This document shows positions 1 to 11,492 of a DNA stretch of 64,000 bases, one piece after another. The DNA comes from Adiantum capillus-veneris. Lineage: Eukaryota; Streptophyta; Polypodiopsida; Polypodiales; Pteridaceae. Numbering within the stretch: the first letter of the stretch is position 1; the number at the start of each line of letters is the position of its first letter. Both the position numbers and the translations under genes were made by a program. The notes beneath the pieces were generated by a model that saw only the letters and a program-made list of their open reading frames with translations, searched no databases and was not told the DNA's origin. The DNA is taken from NCBI GenBank assembly GCA_014529385.2, contig CM043944.1, forward strand, positions 167,409,740 through 167,473,739. The letters run 5' to 3'.

Positions 1-77
1 TTAGGCACCTTATGAGGGCAATATTTCTAGGGGCCTAACATGTGGCCTTAGTGCCTCTTGAGTCTTGGACTTTCCTT

Positions 78-129
<52 letters not shown>

Positions 130-250
130 GTATGTTCTCTCTCATGCCCCTAATTAGGGCTTATCTTTGACTTGAACACCTCAAGCACAAACCTAGCTTG
201 CCTAACCTGAAGGTCCTAGGTCTAAGGACTTGTAACACTAACCTTTGGAG
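1..250 (-). mobile_element. G1 chromovirus 3' LTR fragment (part of copy A)
   Basis: This stretch matches the LTR at about 10,500-10,700 (shared text on the short-repeat tract, 'gcccctaattagggc' and 'ggacttgtaacacta'). It is the outer part of the 3' LTR of minus-strand copy A. The rest of that LTR resumes near 2,205 after a copia insertion. The left end lies outside the window. Confidence 0.75.
81..124. repeat. (TG)n microsatellite
   Basis: About 22 uninterrupted TG units followed by a few imperfect ones, inside a G1 LTR. Other G1 LTRs carry CA/TG tracts at a similar place. Confidence 0.98.
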
Positions 251-464
251 TGTTGAAATTAGGGTTGCAGGAAAACACACACAGCTTGGAGAAGACGAAG
301 GAAGCTCAAGGCACACAATAGAGAGTGTATTGATTAGTGTGAAATGGAAAGATCACTTAGCCCTAGAGTGATGGGTGTATATACAATGCACGGGGGGAAA
401 AACTCCTAGTGAGGGAAAAAATGCCCTAGCGGTCCTAAGTGTGTTCACACACATCACTACTACA
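251..464 (-). repeat. copia 3' LTR
   Basis: On the plus strand it starts TGTTGAAATTAGG and ends near ...CTACTACA. It pairs with 1,990-2,204 and with a third copy at 62,920-63,141. Confidence 0.8.
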
Positions 465-560
465 TGTATATGGTAACAAATCTCCCATGGAGGAGTGCTG
501 CTGTGGATGAGAGCTGGCACATAAAGTAAAGGGAAGTGCCATGCCCTGAGGACATGATCA

Positions 561-983
561 ATCTACAAAGGGGAGTAAGCCCAAAGCTTTGTGAAAAGAT
601 TCAAACTTCTCAGAAGACAACTCCTTTGTGAAAAGATCTGCAAGGTTGTGCTGCGTTGGCACATAAGACAAGCTGAACTCCTCTGTTGAGAGCCTCTCCC
701 TAGCATAGTGGTAATGCACCTAAATGTGCTTTGTGCTAACATAAAAAACTGGGTTCCTCGCAACTGCCAATGCGCTTTGACTGTCAGCGTAGATAGTGTT
801 GGCAGTGTCTTGTCCAACACCCAAATCAGCCATAAGGCGTCTGAGCCATACACACTCAACCGTAACTGTGAAGACTGCCATGTACTCAGCCTCACAACTG
901 GAACTGGCCACAATAGGTTGATTCTTGCTTAACCATGATATGCATGAGATGACAATCATGAAACAAAAACCACTTGTGGACAC
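561..983 (-). pseudogene. copia RNase H fragment
   Basis: Minus-strand translation shows copia RNase H hallmarks in order: STSGFCF, SCISWLSK, SSCEAEYMA, YADSQSALAVARNP, STKHI, then HYHYARERL and NLADLFTKELSSEKFE. It ends at FVD-stop near 561. One in-frame TAG follows STKHI at a position where the related copy at 63.3 kb has Glu. A frameshift in a T run near 1,000 separates it from the upstream gag reading frame. RNase H would degrade the RNA strand during reverse transcription; this piece cannot act alone. Confidence 0.88.
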
Positions 984-1691
984 TCATGTGTCAAAAAAAC
1001 TAGCCCAATCTGAGTCCACTTCAAGATTTCCTTGGATCATAAGTCTCCAAGTACTAGCAAAAGTCTGGTAAGAATTTGGCAAGGCATCAAGAACAGTCTG
1101 CACAAGGGAATTGTCTAAAATAACTTCACCGCAAGAAATAAGTTGCTCATTGATATCCTTGACACCAACAAGGAAAGTGTTCATGTCATCTTTCTCATGC
1201 ATAATCTTTTATTCCAGCTCTTTATGCAACAATGCAATTTTAGCCTCATTACGACTTGCATAAAAACCAGCCATAGTATCCCAAACATGTTTTGCAAATT
1301 TTGTTGAATGAATGTGAGGAGTAATAGTGCGCTTCATAAACAACACAATCAATGCATGAGCCTATGCATCTTTTACATCCCAACAAGCTTGTTCTACCGT
1401 AGGCAAAAAAAATCTAACAACAACAATCCTTGCATCAAGAACTGCAACATCCTCAACATCCCCTGTATCCTCAAAACTAGGACATACATCAATGCCCTAC
1501 ACAATGTTCCAAACGCCCTTTGACACAAGAACATGTTGCAGCATATAAGCCCACATAGGGTAATTTTTCTTATCCAATCCGTCCTTAGCAGTAAACATCT
1601 TGAACACATATGTGTTGTTGTGAGTCATGGTAAATGTTGCACCTGATGTGAAAACTGTTCGAAAAGAGGAGAAGGAAAGCGGGAACAACAT
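984..1691 (-). pseudogene. copia gag remnant
   Basis: Two gag-like pieces lie on the minus strand. 1,497-1,691 carries a copia gag N-terminus ('GLDKKNYPMWAYMLQHVLVS'). 984-1,202 carries the helical gag middle ('ILDNSLVQTVLDALPNSYQT'). The second piece continues without a break into 'EVDSDWAS', the start of RNase H, so about 3 kb of pol has been lost by internal deletion. Stops and shifts separate the two pieces. Confidence 0.75.
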
Positions 1692-1975
1692 ATACTATAT
1701 AGCATAAACCGTAGAAGACCATAAGAGACATGTTATGCTAAAAACGACAATGGCAGAAAATGACAAAATAGTATGCGCAATACTGCTTGTAGTGGAAACG
1801 GAGGCCGTAATGCACCCAAGGCCGTAATGAGCCCGAATCAAAATTCATTTTGGAGGCCGTAATGAGCCAAAATTTTTGTCGACCTGCGAATGCTTGCCAA
1901 AGCTCATAGGAATTGGAGAAAGTGAGCAGGCGTGTGGTGGAGCTACTGGCGACTAAGCCCGGGAGGATGCAACCT

Positions 1976-1987
1976 ACTCTAATACCA
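1976..1987 (-). other. copia primer-binding site (initiator tRNA-Met type)
   Basis: Minus strand reads TGGTATTAGAGT, two bases from the 5' LTR end. It differs from the classic TGGTATCAGAGC by C-to-T at the seventh base and a final mismatch. Confidence 0.8.
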
Positions 1988-1989
1988 AT

Positions 1990-2204
1990 TGTTGGAATTA
2001 GGGTTGCAAGAAAACACACACATCTTGGAGAAGATGAAGGAAGCTCAAGGGGCACAATAGAGAGTGTATTGCTTAGTGTGCAATGGAAAGATCAGTTAGC
2101 CCTAGAATGATGTGTGTATATACAATGCACGAGGGAAAACTACTCCTAGTGAGAGAAAAAATACCCCGATGGTCCTAAGTGTGTTCACACACATCACTAC
2201 CACA
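1990..2204 (-). repeat. copia 5' LTR
   Basis: Starts TGTTGGAATTAGG and ends ...CTACCACA on the plus strand. It is the partner of 251-464. Confidence 0.82.
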
Positions 2205-2584
2205 TGTTTTTGATCCCTTTCCGAGATGTAACCATCTCCCTTTTCGCCCTGTGCTGAGCTTGGTCTAAAAACACACGTCTATGTTCTAGCTCTTGTTTCC
2301 CTTTTACCTTCCCATATTAAATCATTAGTTTAACATGAGAAAATTATTTGGATAAATCTAGATATTAGATTTTATGACGTTACCTCTACCTTGAAACATA
2401 GTCATCCTCAACTATGAGGTAGACAAGATAAAGTCTTAGTCATTAGTCCATATTTCTTGGTGTTTGAGAGACGTTGTCAACACAAACATGATTCTAAGCA
2501 TGCATACTACTTAAATTTGTGCACAATAAAAATAGAGATCTAGTCTTATAAGACAAAAACATTGATCATTTAAAAGAAATTTGC

Positions 2585-3767
2585 TTACTCTAATGTAGCA
2601 TTATAAGCATTGACAAGGTTCATACTATCATTAAGCTGTGTTCCTTGCATCCATCTAGCATCTTGAAAAGGATAGTTTTTAAATTTAATAAGGTATCCTC
2701 ATATAATCTTACCATGTCTTAGTACCTTGTCTTCGTGTCGAAGAATCGATTTGGGCTGCAACACCTCTTCTTGATCTTTGATTTTTGGAGGGTCTTTGAT
2801 AATTGGTTCTCTTGGTGGCTCTCCTTTGTATGGCTTAAGTAGGCTCACATGAAAAGCATTGTGTATGAGCGGGCAACTTGAGTTGATAAGCCATCTCATT
2901 GATTGAATTCAAGATTTGAAAGGTACCATAGTATCTTTTTGCTAATTTAGCATAATACTTTTGATGGCCCGTAGGATTTTTTCCCGTAGTTTGCCTCAAT
3001 CGAGCGTTGGGAAATTTGAGTAAGACCCAATCATTTTCTTTTAACGTTAAGGCCCTTTTGTGCTTATTAGCAACAACTTTTTGTCTTTGTTGAGAGATGG
3101 ATATAGCCTCCTTAATCTTTTGGAAAGATTCTTGTAGGTCTCGGCTATACTCATCGGCAACGAAGATCTTCCCATGTACCTTAAGTAGCAAGGGACTTTT
3201 AGGTCTTCCCTCAATGATCTCAAGTCCCTTTCCTATAGTAGTATGGACAGTGTTATTGTACGCATACTCTACAAGTAGTAGATACTCCTCCCATTGTGAG
3301 CGTAGATCTACTTCTATAACATAGGTCTTTAGTAGATAAAAAATCGTAAGGTTGGCTATCTCACTTTGGCCATCTGTTTGTGGGTGATAAGCCGAAAAGA
3401 AATTCAACCTTGTACCTAGATTTTCAAAGAGACCTTTCCAAAAATTATTGGTCATTCTAAGATCTCTATCTGACACAATGGATGCTGGTGATCCATGGGT
3501 TTTGAAAATCTAAGATATGAAGAGGGTTGCCATTTGGTGTGCCTTAATATTATTTTTGACAGGAATAAAATGTGCTTGCTTGCTAAACCTGTCGACTATT
3601 GTCCATATTCCGGTATTCCCATGGATAGACTTGGGTAATCCAAAGATAAAATCCATGGATATACTCTCCCATGGTAAATTAGGGATTGGCAATGGCTGGA
3701 GTAATCCAGGTTTCTTCCCTCTATCATATTTTTTCTTTTGGGATACCACACATTTGGAAACATACTA
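2585..3767 (-). pseudogene. G1 integrase with chromodomain-like tail (copy A)
   Basis: Integrase would insert the cDNA into nuclear DNA. The core shows the three acidic positions: ISMDFIFGLPKS, VSDRDLRM and DGQSEIANL. The C-terminal part has 'NDWVLLKFPNARLR', 'HNAFHVSLLKPYKGE' and a tail with 'LIKFKNYPF' and 'ARWMQG', matching the chromodomain pattern of plant chromoviruses. It is broken by a stop after FIS near 3,510 and a frameshift near 2,870. Chromodomains in this group steer insertion to particular chromatin. Confidence 0.85.
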
Positions 3768-3815
3768 ATGTATGTCCACTTTCATGGTGGACCAATAAAA
3801 ATACGTCTCTACTCC

Positions 3816-4598
3816 TCAAAGAGTAGGTTGAATCCCTCTATGCCCCGCGTAGGGAGGAGCATGGGATTCATACCTCACTTTATCATAAAGAGAGTGAGTG
3901 ACACATAGCCTGTTGCCATGGACAAGATAACCATTTTCCAAGGTAAATGGTTCCTCTTTCTTCCCTAAGGCAAGGGCTGACATTATGTCCTTAAAATCAG
4001 GGTCCGTAGCATACTCATCTATCATGGAAGATAGATCATTGTGAGTTTCTATAGACACCGCTTTTGCTCTTGGTCCTCGTGATAGTGCATCGGCCACTTG
4101 ATTATGCTTACCGACAATATGAGCAATATGAAAATTGAATTGCGAAAGAAAATTTGCCCACCTCATTTGTTTGTTGGAAAGCTTGGTTTGCATCATGAAG
4201 TACTTGAGATTTGGGTGGTCTGTTTGTAAGATGAATGGAGTCCCCAAAAGATAATGCTTCCATATGTCTAGGGCATGTAGAACAGCTAGTAGCTCTTTTT
4301 CATATATGCCCAATGCTCGTTCATCAGTATTGAGTCTCCAAATTTCATATGCTATGGAATGCCCTTCTTGGAGCAAGACTGCTCCAAGGCAATCTCTACA
4401 AGCATCACATTGGACCTCAAATGGCTTTGAGAGATCCATTAGTGTAAGAACTAGTTGGGAGGTAAGCTTTTCTTTAAGCTTGTCAAAAGCATTTTTCTCG
4501 TTAATAGTCCATGAATACTTAACATTCTTCTTGGTCAAGTCATGTAATGGTCCTGCTCGTTGAGAGAATTTTTCTATGAAGTATTTATAGTATGTGCA
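3816..4598 (-). pseudogene. G1 RNase H and integrase zinc region (copy A)
   Basis: Minus-strand translation shows the Ty3 RNase H ('EVQCDACRDCLGAVLLQEG', 'YEKELLAVLHAL', 'LQTDHPNLKYF', 'GKHNQVADALSR') followed by the linker into integrase ('YESHAPPYAGHRGIQPTL'). The upstream RT part is separated from it by the solo LTR at 4,599-6,218. Confidence 0.85.
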
Positions 4599-4952
4599 TG
4601 TCATAATAATCAATATCTAATTCTCCTAAATGATTTCTCATGTTAAACTGATCATTTAATATGGGAAAGTGCCAGGGGAGAAAAAGCTAGAATATTGGTT
4701 AAGCTAGCAGACCGGCCACAATAGGGATCCAAAGGGGGGGCCATCTGCAAAAGATCCATGTGCAACAATGGGCTTAAAAGACCCTAAGGTTCAGCCCATT
4801 AAGACTTCCAAAATGCTAAGGTTCCAAAATTCAAAGGTTGTGTCCAAAGGTCAAGCATGGGGGGAATTGGATGCTTTGTGTGTGTCCCAAAAGTCTTTAC
4901 AAATCCCTACATAGGAGGGGGTGAGCCTTGGGAGTAGAGAATGAGAGAGAAA

Positions 4953-5027
<75 letters not shown>

Positions 5028-6218
5028 GCTCCCTTTACACAAAGGGAATGAGGGACACATGTCAGCTCCCTAGCCCAGATGCCCACAAGGTGTACCCAAT
5101 TCCTTTTGGATGGCCTTGGAGGTGGACCAATGAGAATTATACTAGATTAAATCTAGTTTAATTAGTTTAAAAACACTTAGTAAAAGAACCAATGAGAATT
5201 GATCGCCCTAGAAGACTATTGGACAGTCTCCCAAGGGGTCCAATGAGCATTCAACAGCCCAATGGCTTGCCTGATTCCTATTGGCCAGGGGGCAAAGGGG
5301 TCCAATGAGAGTTTAGTTGCATTTATTAATTACATAGAGCTCTCACAAAAGGGGAAACGGGGACACATGTCAGAAGGCTATCACTTATACTGCTTAATTA
5401 TCATTGGCTAGCCCTAGGGAGGTCCAATGAGAGTGGAGCATGAGCAAATAGCAAGAGGAATCGACCAAGAGAGAGAGGGGGCTGATTTTTGAAAGGCATT
5501 ATCACACACACACTCACACAATCTCATGTGTGAAGTAAAGAAGACTCTCTCTCCTTCTCACTTTAATGGAAAGCTTACCACCTACTCCAAGCTTGTGAGA
5601 AGGGAGGCCTACACCAACAACTCTTGGCTTTGTCATGCAAATCCAACCAAGAGCCATGCTTCAATGCATGCTCATCTCCTCTACCATACTAATTACTAAG
5701 CTAAGCTATGCTAATATGAATGATTATGTGAGGAGATGTACATTTTTCTTGTAAGACTACTCCTTCTTCCTCTCAATCTACTCTCATACCCCGCTAGCTC
5801 TCACCATCTTTGAAGGTGTGTGAGGTCTTGGGGCTGAGATCGGAGATAATTGATGTTGTGTTTGATAAGTGTTTTGCTTAGTGCATGAAGCTTTCATCTT
5901 CATTGCACTAGCCAGTCTTGAAGGAACACAAAGAATTGTATTGTACAATGTCTCTCTTGATGGGAGAAACCATAATACAAAGCCTTTTGGAGGGGGGACC
6001 GGCTCCATGTAAATCCGGTCCTCAACTGTTGTCAATAGCTTAATTTCTCTCTCTTTTGAAAGTATTGTTCGTGCTATCTAACTAGGTGTTATGCTTTTTG
6101 TTGCTCTCTCCACCCAAGCACTCTTGTAATTCTCATTAGGAATCTATTCTAATGAAATGCCCACTATGTTCATGCTAATTTCCGCTACATACAAGTTTTT
6201 AGGCCATTAAAAGTTACA
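4599..6218 (+). mobile_element. solo LTR of family G1, opposite orientation
   Basis: Reads TGTCATAATAATC at the left end and ...AAAAGTTACA at the right, the LTR edges of the minus-strand copies in reverse. Length is 1620 bp against 1604 bp for the copy C LTR. Flanks are GTGCA on the left and GCGCA on the right, a 5-bp target duplication with one change. No internal region remains, so it arose by LTR-LTR recombination after a separate insertion into copy A. Confidence 0.88.
4955..5026. repeat. (CA)n microsatellite
   Basis: About 36 perfect CA units inside the solo LTR. It generates spurious long reading frames on both strands. Confidence 0.98.
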
Positions 6219-6548
6219 GCGCACATATCAATAAAGATTCATAGCTCATGTAGATTCCTTGGGTTAGGCCATCCTTTTATTACCTCTAATTTTGATGGAT
6301 CCATACGGATACCATCTCGAGAGATAATGTGACCTTAGTAATGAATCTCTTAAAGGAAAAATATACTTTTCTTTTATTGGTATGCGTGCATACCAATAAA
6401 GCTTTGTAGCTCATGTAGATTCCTTAGGTTAGGCCATCATTTTATTACCTCTAATTTTGATGAATCCATACGGATACCATCTCAAGAGATAATGTGACCT
6501 AAGTAATGAATCTCTTGACGGAAAAATTCACACTTCTTTTGGTTAATG
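6219..6548. repeat. 165-bp tandem duplication in RT of copy A
   Basis: 6,219-6,383 and 6,384-6,548 are two near-identical copies, starting GCGCACATATCAATAAAG and GCGTGCATACCAATAAAG. Each covers the end of reverse transcriptase. Copies B and C have this segment once. Confidence 0.85.
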
Positions 6549-7190
6549 AAAAGTTTAATCTCCCTCAAAGCTTGAAAGATTACCTGGAGATGTTGCTTAT
6601 GCTCCTCGAGAGAATTGGAGTAGATGATGATGCCATCAAAGAACACTCTAGTAAACTTGCGGTGGGGCCTAAAATTTTCTCCATTAGGCGGTTAAATGTG
6701 GCCGGAGCATTTGTCAAGCCAAAAGGCATGACAAGATATTCATAAAGACCAAATGTTGTGCAAAAAGAAGTCTTTAAAATATCTTTATTCACTATCCTTA
6801 TTTGATATGGCCACTTTTAAGGTCAATCCTATTGAAGTACGCCGGAGCCTTATAGCTTATCAAACAAATCTTCTACCCATGGTACAGGAAATCTATTTTT
6901 GATAGTGATCCGGTTTAGTGCTCTATAGTTGACACACATATGATATGTGCCGTCTTTTTTTTGTACTAATAGGACTGGTGAATAAAAGGGGGAGGAGCTA
7001 GGACTCACCATCCCTTTGTCTAATAGCTCTTGTACATGACTCATAATCTCCTCTTGTTGAGCTTGAGAAACTCGATAAGGATGCTTATTAGGAGGTGAGC
7101 TCCTAGGTAGAAGCTCTATTGTATGGTCATCATTCCCTCGTTTTGGAGGTAACTACATAAGGATATCATCGATAAAAACATATCGGAATC
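6549..7190 (-). pseudogene. G1 reverse transcriptase (copy A)
   Basis: Recognised by 'VNYRALNRITIKNRFPVPWV', '[20 protein letters not shown]' and the active-site region, here FFDGIIIYS. Copy C has FFDDIIIYS, so the second catalytic Asp is Gly here (codon near 6,632). With several stops this copy cannot make active enzyme. Confidence 0.85.
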
Positions 7191-7725
7191 CATTTAGAAA
7201 TTTAGACAACTCTAATTCTCCTTAATTCCTACCACTTTGTTTTGGTAAAACATTAGCATCATTTAGAGACTCTTTGAAAAAAATCATATATGAGGAAACC
7301 GAGCTTTTCATTGACTTATCAAAAGCATGTGAATTTACAAGAGGTATAGTATGACCCAACTCATTAGCATCTATATACATGTTCTTTTCCCTGTAGGTGA
7401 AATAAATTCTCCTTTCTAGGAACTTCATATTGGCAACCAAGTGATTGAACCATGGTGCCCCTAGGATAACATCCTCATGTTGGAGAGGAGAGATGAAAAA
7501 GTCTTCTTTGTCGACGTAGCTTTGGACATGAAGCCTCAATTTCCCAATCAAGGGCGTAAGCGAGACTTGTTGTCCCGTGAAAGCTCCATCGGCACTTACA
7601 TTATCTCCTATCTCAAAAGCTTGTATGCCTAGCTTTGTGGCCAACTCCATTGATATGAAGTTACGAGTAGAGCCAGGATAAAAAATGATGAAGGCATCAT
7701 GCTCCCTCACCTACCCCCAAGCATA
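7191..7725 (-). pseudogene. G1 aspartic protease (copy A)
   Basis: The retroviral-type protease loop reads FYPGSTRNFIS here; copy C has FDPGSTHIFIS, so the catalytic Asp is Tyr. Following motifs 'DVILGAPWFNHL' and 'FTYREKNMYIDANE' match B and C. The enzyme would mature the Gag-Pol polyprotein; this copy is dead. Confidence 0.82.
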
Positions 7726-9034
7726 GGAAAGGGAGGATCCTTTGCAATGAGAATCTTCTTTTGGAGCTTCAACCATAGAAGCTCTAGGAGTCTCATTGCG
7801 GGCATTTATTTTGGGGCAAGAACGATAGCCATGTCCTTGCTCCCCACACTTAAATCACTTGCAATCTTTGCGAAAAATCTCTAGCTCTTCAGGAGAGAGT
7901 TTATTTTTACCTTTGTAAACTCCTTTCTCCTTGGTCTTGTTGTTGTTGTTGAGATTGCCTTCGGAAGAACTTTGAGCATTGTTCTTCCCCCTTGAATCAT
8001 TTTGATCTTTGTTTTCCATGGGCTTGGCATTTCTTTTAGCCCCTTGTTGGAAGTTAATACGAGAAGCAACCATAGTGTGGTGGATGACTGTGGTGATGGA
8101 ATCAGACCATTGCCAGATGACATACTCCGCCATTTTTTCAGGTAATCTTGCAAAAACTTGTTGCTTTTTCTTGACGAAGTCTATCTTTTGAAAGAATGCA
8201 GCTTTGATATGTAAATCCCAAAACTTGTCTAAATATGTAACTTCAAACTCCGCCATTCGGTGAGCACTTTATCTTTGGCATCGCTTGCAAGGAATTGCTT
8301 CATGATGAAAAATCGAGAGTTTTCCATGTCTTTGGGGCTTCTCCGTTGCCATGAAGGCTAGCCCACCATTGATGAGAATGTTTTTGAAAGTGCATAGCTA
8401 CATGACGTAGCTTGGAGGAATCTATGAAGCCCTCGTCTCCAAAGGCCGCATCAAATTGTTGGATACATGCCGAAACTTTGTTGCGGGAGCACCAAAGGTT
8501 CCATCATATGTGAAAAAAGAGATACTCTTTCCTCCCTCTTTGAACTTCTTAATCTTATAGGACCTTTTCCAAGTAGCATAGGATTGGTGATGTCCTCTCT
8601 TCTTGTATTCTCTAGGAGAATAGCTGCTGCTTTCTTCAAAAGAGGAGGAAGATGGATCTAAGAGGGTGACCTCTTTCTTGCCCTTTTCCCCCCCATTGTT
8701 TCCTCTCTTCCCTTTCAAGATAATGAGGAGAAGGACTATAGAGCACGATATTTTCCTCTTGAGAGGAGTTGGGAATTGTCTAGACCGTCGTCTACATGGA
8801 GCCACATCTTCAGAGGAATTTGTTGATTCACTTCTTTCTCGTTCATTGGATTCATCTTCTTCTCTCACAGGAGAGAGTCTTCTTTTGGAAGTCTCTACAA
8901 GGCTTCCTAAGCTCTCTCTCCTCTTGGAGAGGTAGGGAAATACCATAATCACTAAGTTTTTGGGTAACTTCGGCTTGCAAAGCAGGGTTGCCCATAGCTT
9001 GTTGCAACCTAGTAACAAGATAGTTCACAAACAT
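7726..9034 (-). pseudogene. G1 gag (copy A)
   Basis: Structural protein that would package the RNA. Reading N to C: 'MFVNYLVTRLQQAMGNP' (start near 9,034), a Ser/Arg/Glu-rich stretch (8,500-8,900), the helical gag domain (8,250-8,420), a Lys/Asn-rich stretch and a CCHC knuckle (FKCGEQGHGYRSCP near 7,830-7,870) whose first Cys codon is now TGA. It is split over several frames. Confidence 0.78.
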
Positions 9035-9478
9035 TGGGCACCATAAATAGCACCTTCATGTGAAAAATCAAAGTTGTCAAACATGCTAATTAAAGTTATG
9101 TATATGCTACTTTGTGCTTTCGTACCCTCAAAAACCTTAGTTGCTACTCTTCTTTGCTTTTGAAAATTAGCTCTCAAGTAACCACACCCGTGGTTTAGAG
9201 ACTGTTGATTGCAAAGAGTAGTGGAGAGGGTCTAACATTGATCGGTTGATTATGGTTCCTTTTGAGCTTGCTAGTAGCTCAATAATGGTTAAGCCAAAGG
9301 CAAGCCCCGAAAGACTCCATTATTAAGTCTATAGTTCTCAATGGCGTACCTTGAACTAAGTCCTTTTCAACCAAGATAATAGATCCCTGTCTCACTTACC
9401 CTCTTGCAATGAGCAGATCCAACCTTTCATGGACAACTTAAGGATCTCTCTTCTTAAGAAAGAAAAGAGAAACCAATA
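9035..9478 (-). other. G1 untranslated leader (copy A)
   Basis: Between primer-binding site and gag start. It resembles the leaders at 23,828-23,968 and 57,155-57,547 (shared 'cctagttgctactc' and 'gtggttaagcc'). No reading frame of interest. Confidence 0.6.
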
Positions 9479-9490
9479 GCTCTGATACCA
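9479..9490 (-). other. primer-binding site, initiator tRNA-Met (copy A)
   Basis: Minus strand TGGTATCAGAGC, the exact classic sequence, one base from the LTR that starts at 9,492. Confidence 0.92.
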
Positions 9491-9491
9491 A

Positions 9492-10773
9492 TGTAGTGGA
9501 ATTGGACTATGAACATTGAGAACAATAGAATTTAGAGAACTGTGGTGAGTATTTTTATGAGAATACTTTGAGAAAATAGAGCGAGAACTTGATTAGAGGT
9601 AGCAACATAACCATTATACTTCATTAGCTTGGCATGAGCAACAATTTGCAAGGGAACCGGATCTATGTGGAGCCGATCCCCCCCTCCAAAAGGCTTTTGT
9701 ATCATAGCTTCTCCCATAAAGAGAGACTTGGTGCAATACAAGCTTTGTGTTCCTTGAGACCTTGATGGTGCAATGAAGATAGAGAGCTTCATGCACCACA
9801 TTTATGCCCGTAAATTAATCTAATGAAATCATTAACTTGTCCCCAGCCTCAATCCCAAGATCTCAAACACCTTCGAAGGTGGAGAGAGCTAGCAGAGAAT
9901 GAGATTAGGGAAGATGAAGAAGAAGTAACATACGATAAGAAGTAGTGTCCTCTCATACCATTACTCATACGGCTTAGCATAGCATAGTAGCATAGTAATG
10001 GAGATGAAGAAGATGAAAAGCATAGCATTGAAGCATGGCTCTTGGTTAGATTTGCATTCCATAGCCAAGAGTGTTGGTGTAGGCTCTCCACTTCTCAAGC
10101 TTGGAGAAGGAGATGACTTGTGTGCACAACACACAATCGGAGAGTGTGTGTGTGACACTTGTGGTGTATATAAAAGAGAGAGAGATCTTATTTATTTTAT
10201 TGTAGCCTCTTCAACAAAAGCCCTCCTTCTTTTCCTTTAAGAGAAAGACCTTAAGTTTTTAAATTGTAGCATTTGGACAAATGTCCTCATTTTTTCCTTT
10301 TAGAGAAAGAGTTTAACTTTTGAAATTGTAGCATTTGGATAAATATCCTCCTTTTCCATTTTTAAGAGAAAGACCTTAACTTTTTAAATTGTAGCATTTG
10401 GACAAATATCCTCCTTTTCCATTTTTAAGAGAAAGATCTTGATTTTTTAATTGAATCTAAATTCTCATTCGACCTTTCTATAGGTCATCTTGGGTTCAGA
10501 AACCCTATAAGGGAAATATTGCTAGGGGCTTGACATGTGTCCTTAGTGCCTCTTGAGTCTTGGGATTGCCTTGAGTGAGTGTGTGTATGTGTGTCAGTGT
10601 TCTCTCTCATGCCCCTAATTAGGGCCTAGCTTGCCTAACCTGAAGGTCGTAAGTCTAAGGACTTGTAACACTAAACTTTGGAGGTCTTTAATGGAGCTAA
10701 CCCTAAGATATTTTAAGCTCCATTATTGACACATTTTTCTTAAGTAGATCATCTTCTTTTGACCTTGCCAAGA
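9492..10773 (-). repeat. G1 5' LTR of copy A, truncated
   Basis: Begins TGTAGTGGAATTGG and stops at 10,773, where the LTR of copy B begins TGTAATGGAAATGG. By comparison with the B LTR, roughly the last 130-150 bp (the ...TTATGACA end) are missing, as if B inserted here. Confidence 0.8.
10199..10450. repeat. four ~62-bp tandem units in the LTR
   Basis: 'ATTGTAGCATTTGGACAAAT' recurs at about 10,264, 10,325 and 10,388, with a weaker unit at 10,199. Each is followed by a pyrimidine tract and AGAGAAAGA. The copy B LTR has only about one unit. Confidence 0.8.
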
Positions 10774-11451
10774 TGTAATGGAAATGGCCTATGAACTTTG
10801 AGAATAGAGAAATTAAGAGAATTAGAGTGAGCATTTTTGTGAGATTACTTTGAGAACATAGAGGGTGAACTTAATTGATGGTAGCAACATAAACATAGTA
10901 CTTAATTAACTTGGCATGAACAATACTTTTGCAAGATAGAGATTATTAGAGAACATGACAATAGTTGAGGACCAGACTTACTTATAGCCGGTCCCCCCTC
11001 CAAAAGGCGTTTGTATTAAAGATTCTCCCATCAAGAGAGACTTGATACAATACAATCTTTGTGTTCCTTGTGACCTAGGTGATGTAATGAAGATTGAAAG
11101 CTTCACAAGCATAACATAAAATTTGCAAAAAACATTAACTATCGCAAGCCTCATTCCCAAGGCCTCAAACACCTTTGAAGGTGGAGCGAGCTAGAGGGGA
11201 ATGAGGGTAGGGAAGAGGAGGAAGAATCATCCATAGGAGACAGAAATAGTTATGCACTTATCATCACTCTTCTTGCTTAGCATAGCATAATAGCATAGTA
11301 ATTAAGATGAAAAATATGACAAGATTAATCATTGAAGCATGGCTCTTGGTTGGATTTGCATTCCATTTCAAAGAGTGTTGGTGTAGGTTCTCCACTTCTC
11401 AACAAGCTTGGAGAAGGAGATGGAGCTCTTGCACTTTGCACTCCACACAAT

Positions 11452-11492
<41 letters not shown>

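Larger units (their letters stand above)
251..2204 (-). mobile_element. Ty1/copia deletion derivative
   Basis: Two similar LTRs of about 215 bp (251-464 and 1,990-2,204) flank a 1.5 kb interior. On the minus strand the order is LTR, primer-binding site, gag N-terminus, gag middle, RNase H, LTR. Protease, integrase and reverse transcriptase are missing, and gag runs straight into RNase H near 1,010-1,030. I see no matching target duplication (tggag on the left, tgttt on the right), so one edge may be rearranged. It lies inside the 3' LTR of G1 copy A. It cannot encode its own mobility. Confidence 0.82.
2205..10773 (-). mobile_element. G1 chromovirus copy A (Ty3 type, degenerate)
   Basis: Minus-strand order from high to low coordinates: truncated 5' LTR (9,492-10,773), primer-binding site, leader, gag, protease, reverse transcriptase, RNase H, integrase with chromodomain-like tail, 3' LTR remnant (2,205-2,379 plus 1-250). 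It is interrupted by an opposite-strand solo LTR at 4,599-6,218 and by the copia piece in its 3' LTR. Copy B replaces the outer part of its 5' LTR at 10,774. It carries many stops and shifts, a damaged protease and a damaged RT motif. Confidence 0.9.

Noticed and set aside
251-2210. Target duplication of the short copia element
   Set aside because: Flanks (tggag and tgttt) do not match, so none is claimed.
4851-5161. Open frames of poly(Thr-His) and poly(Cys-Val) across the CA/TG tract
   Set aside because: They are products of a dinucleotide repeat inside an LTR; no start context or homology.
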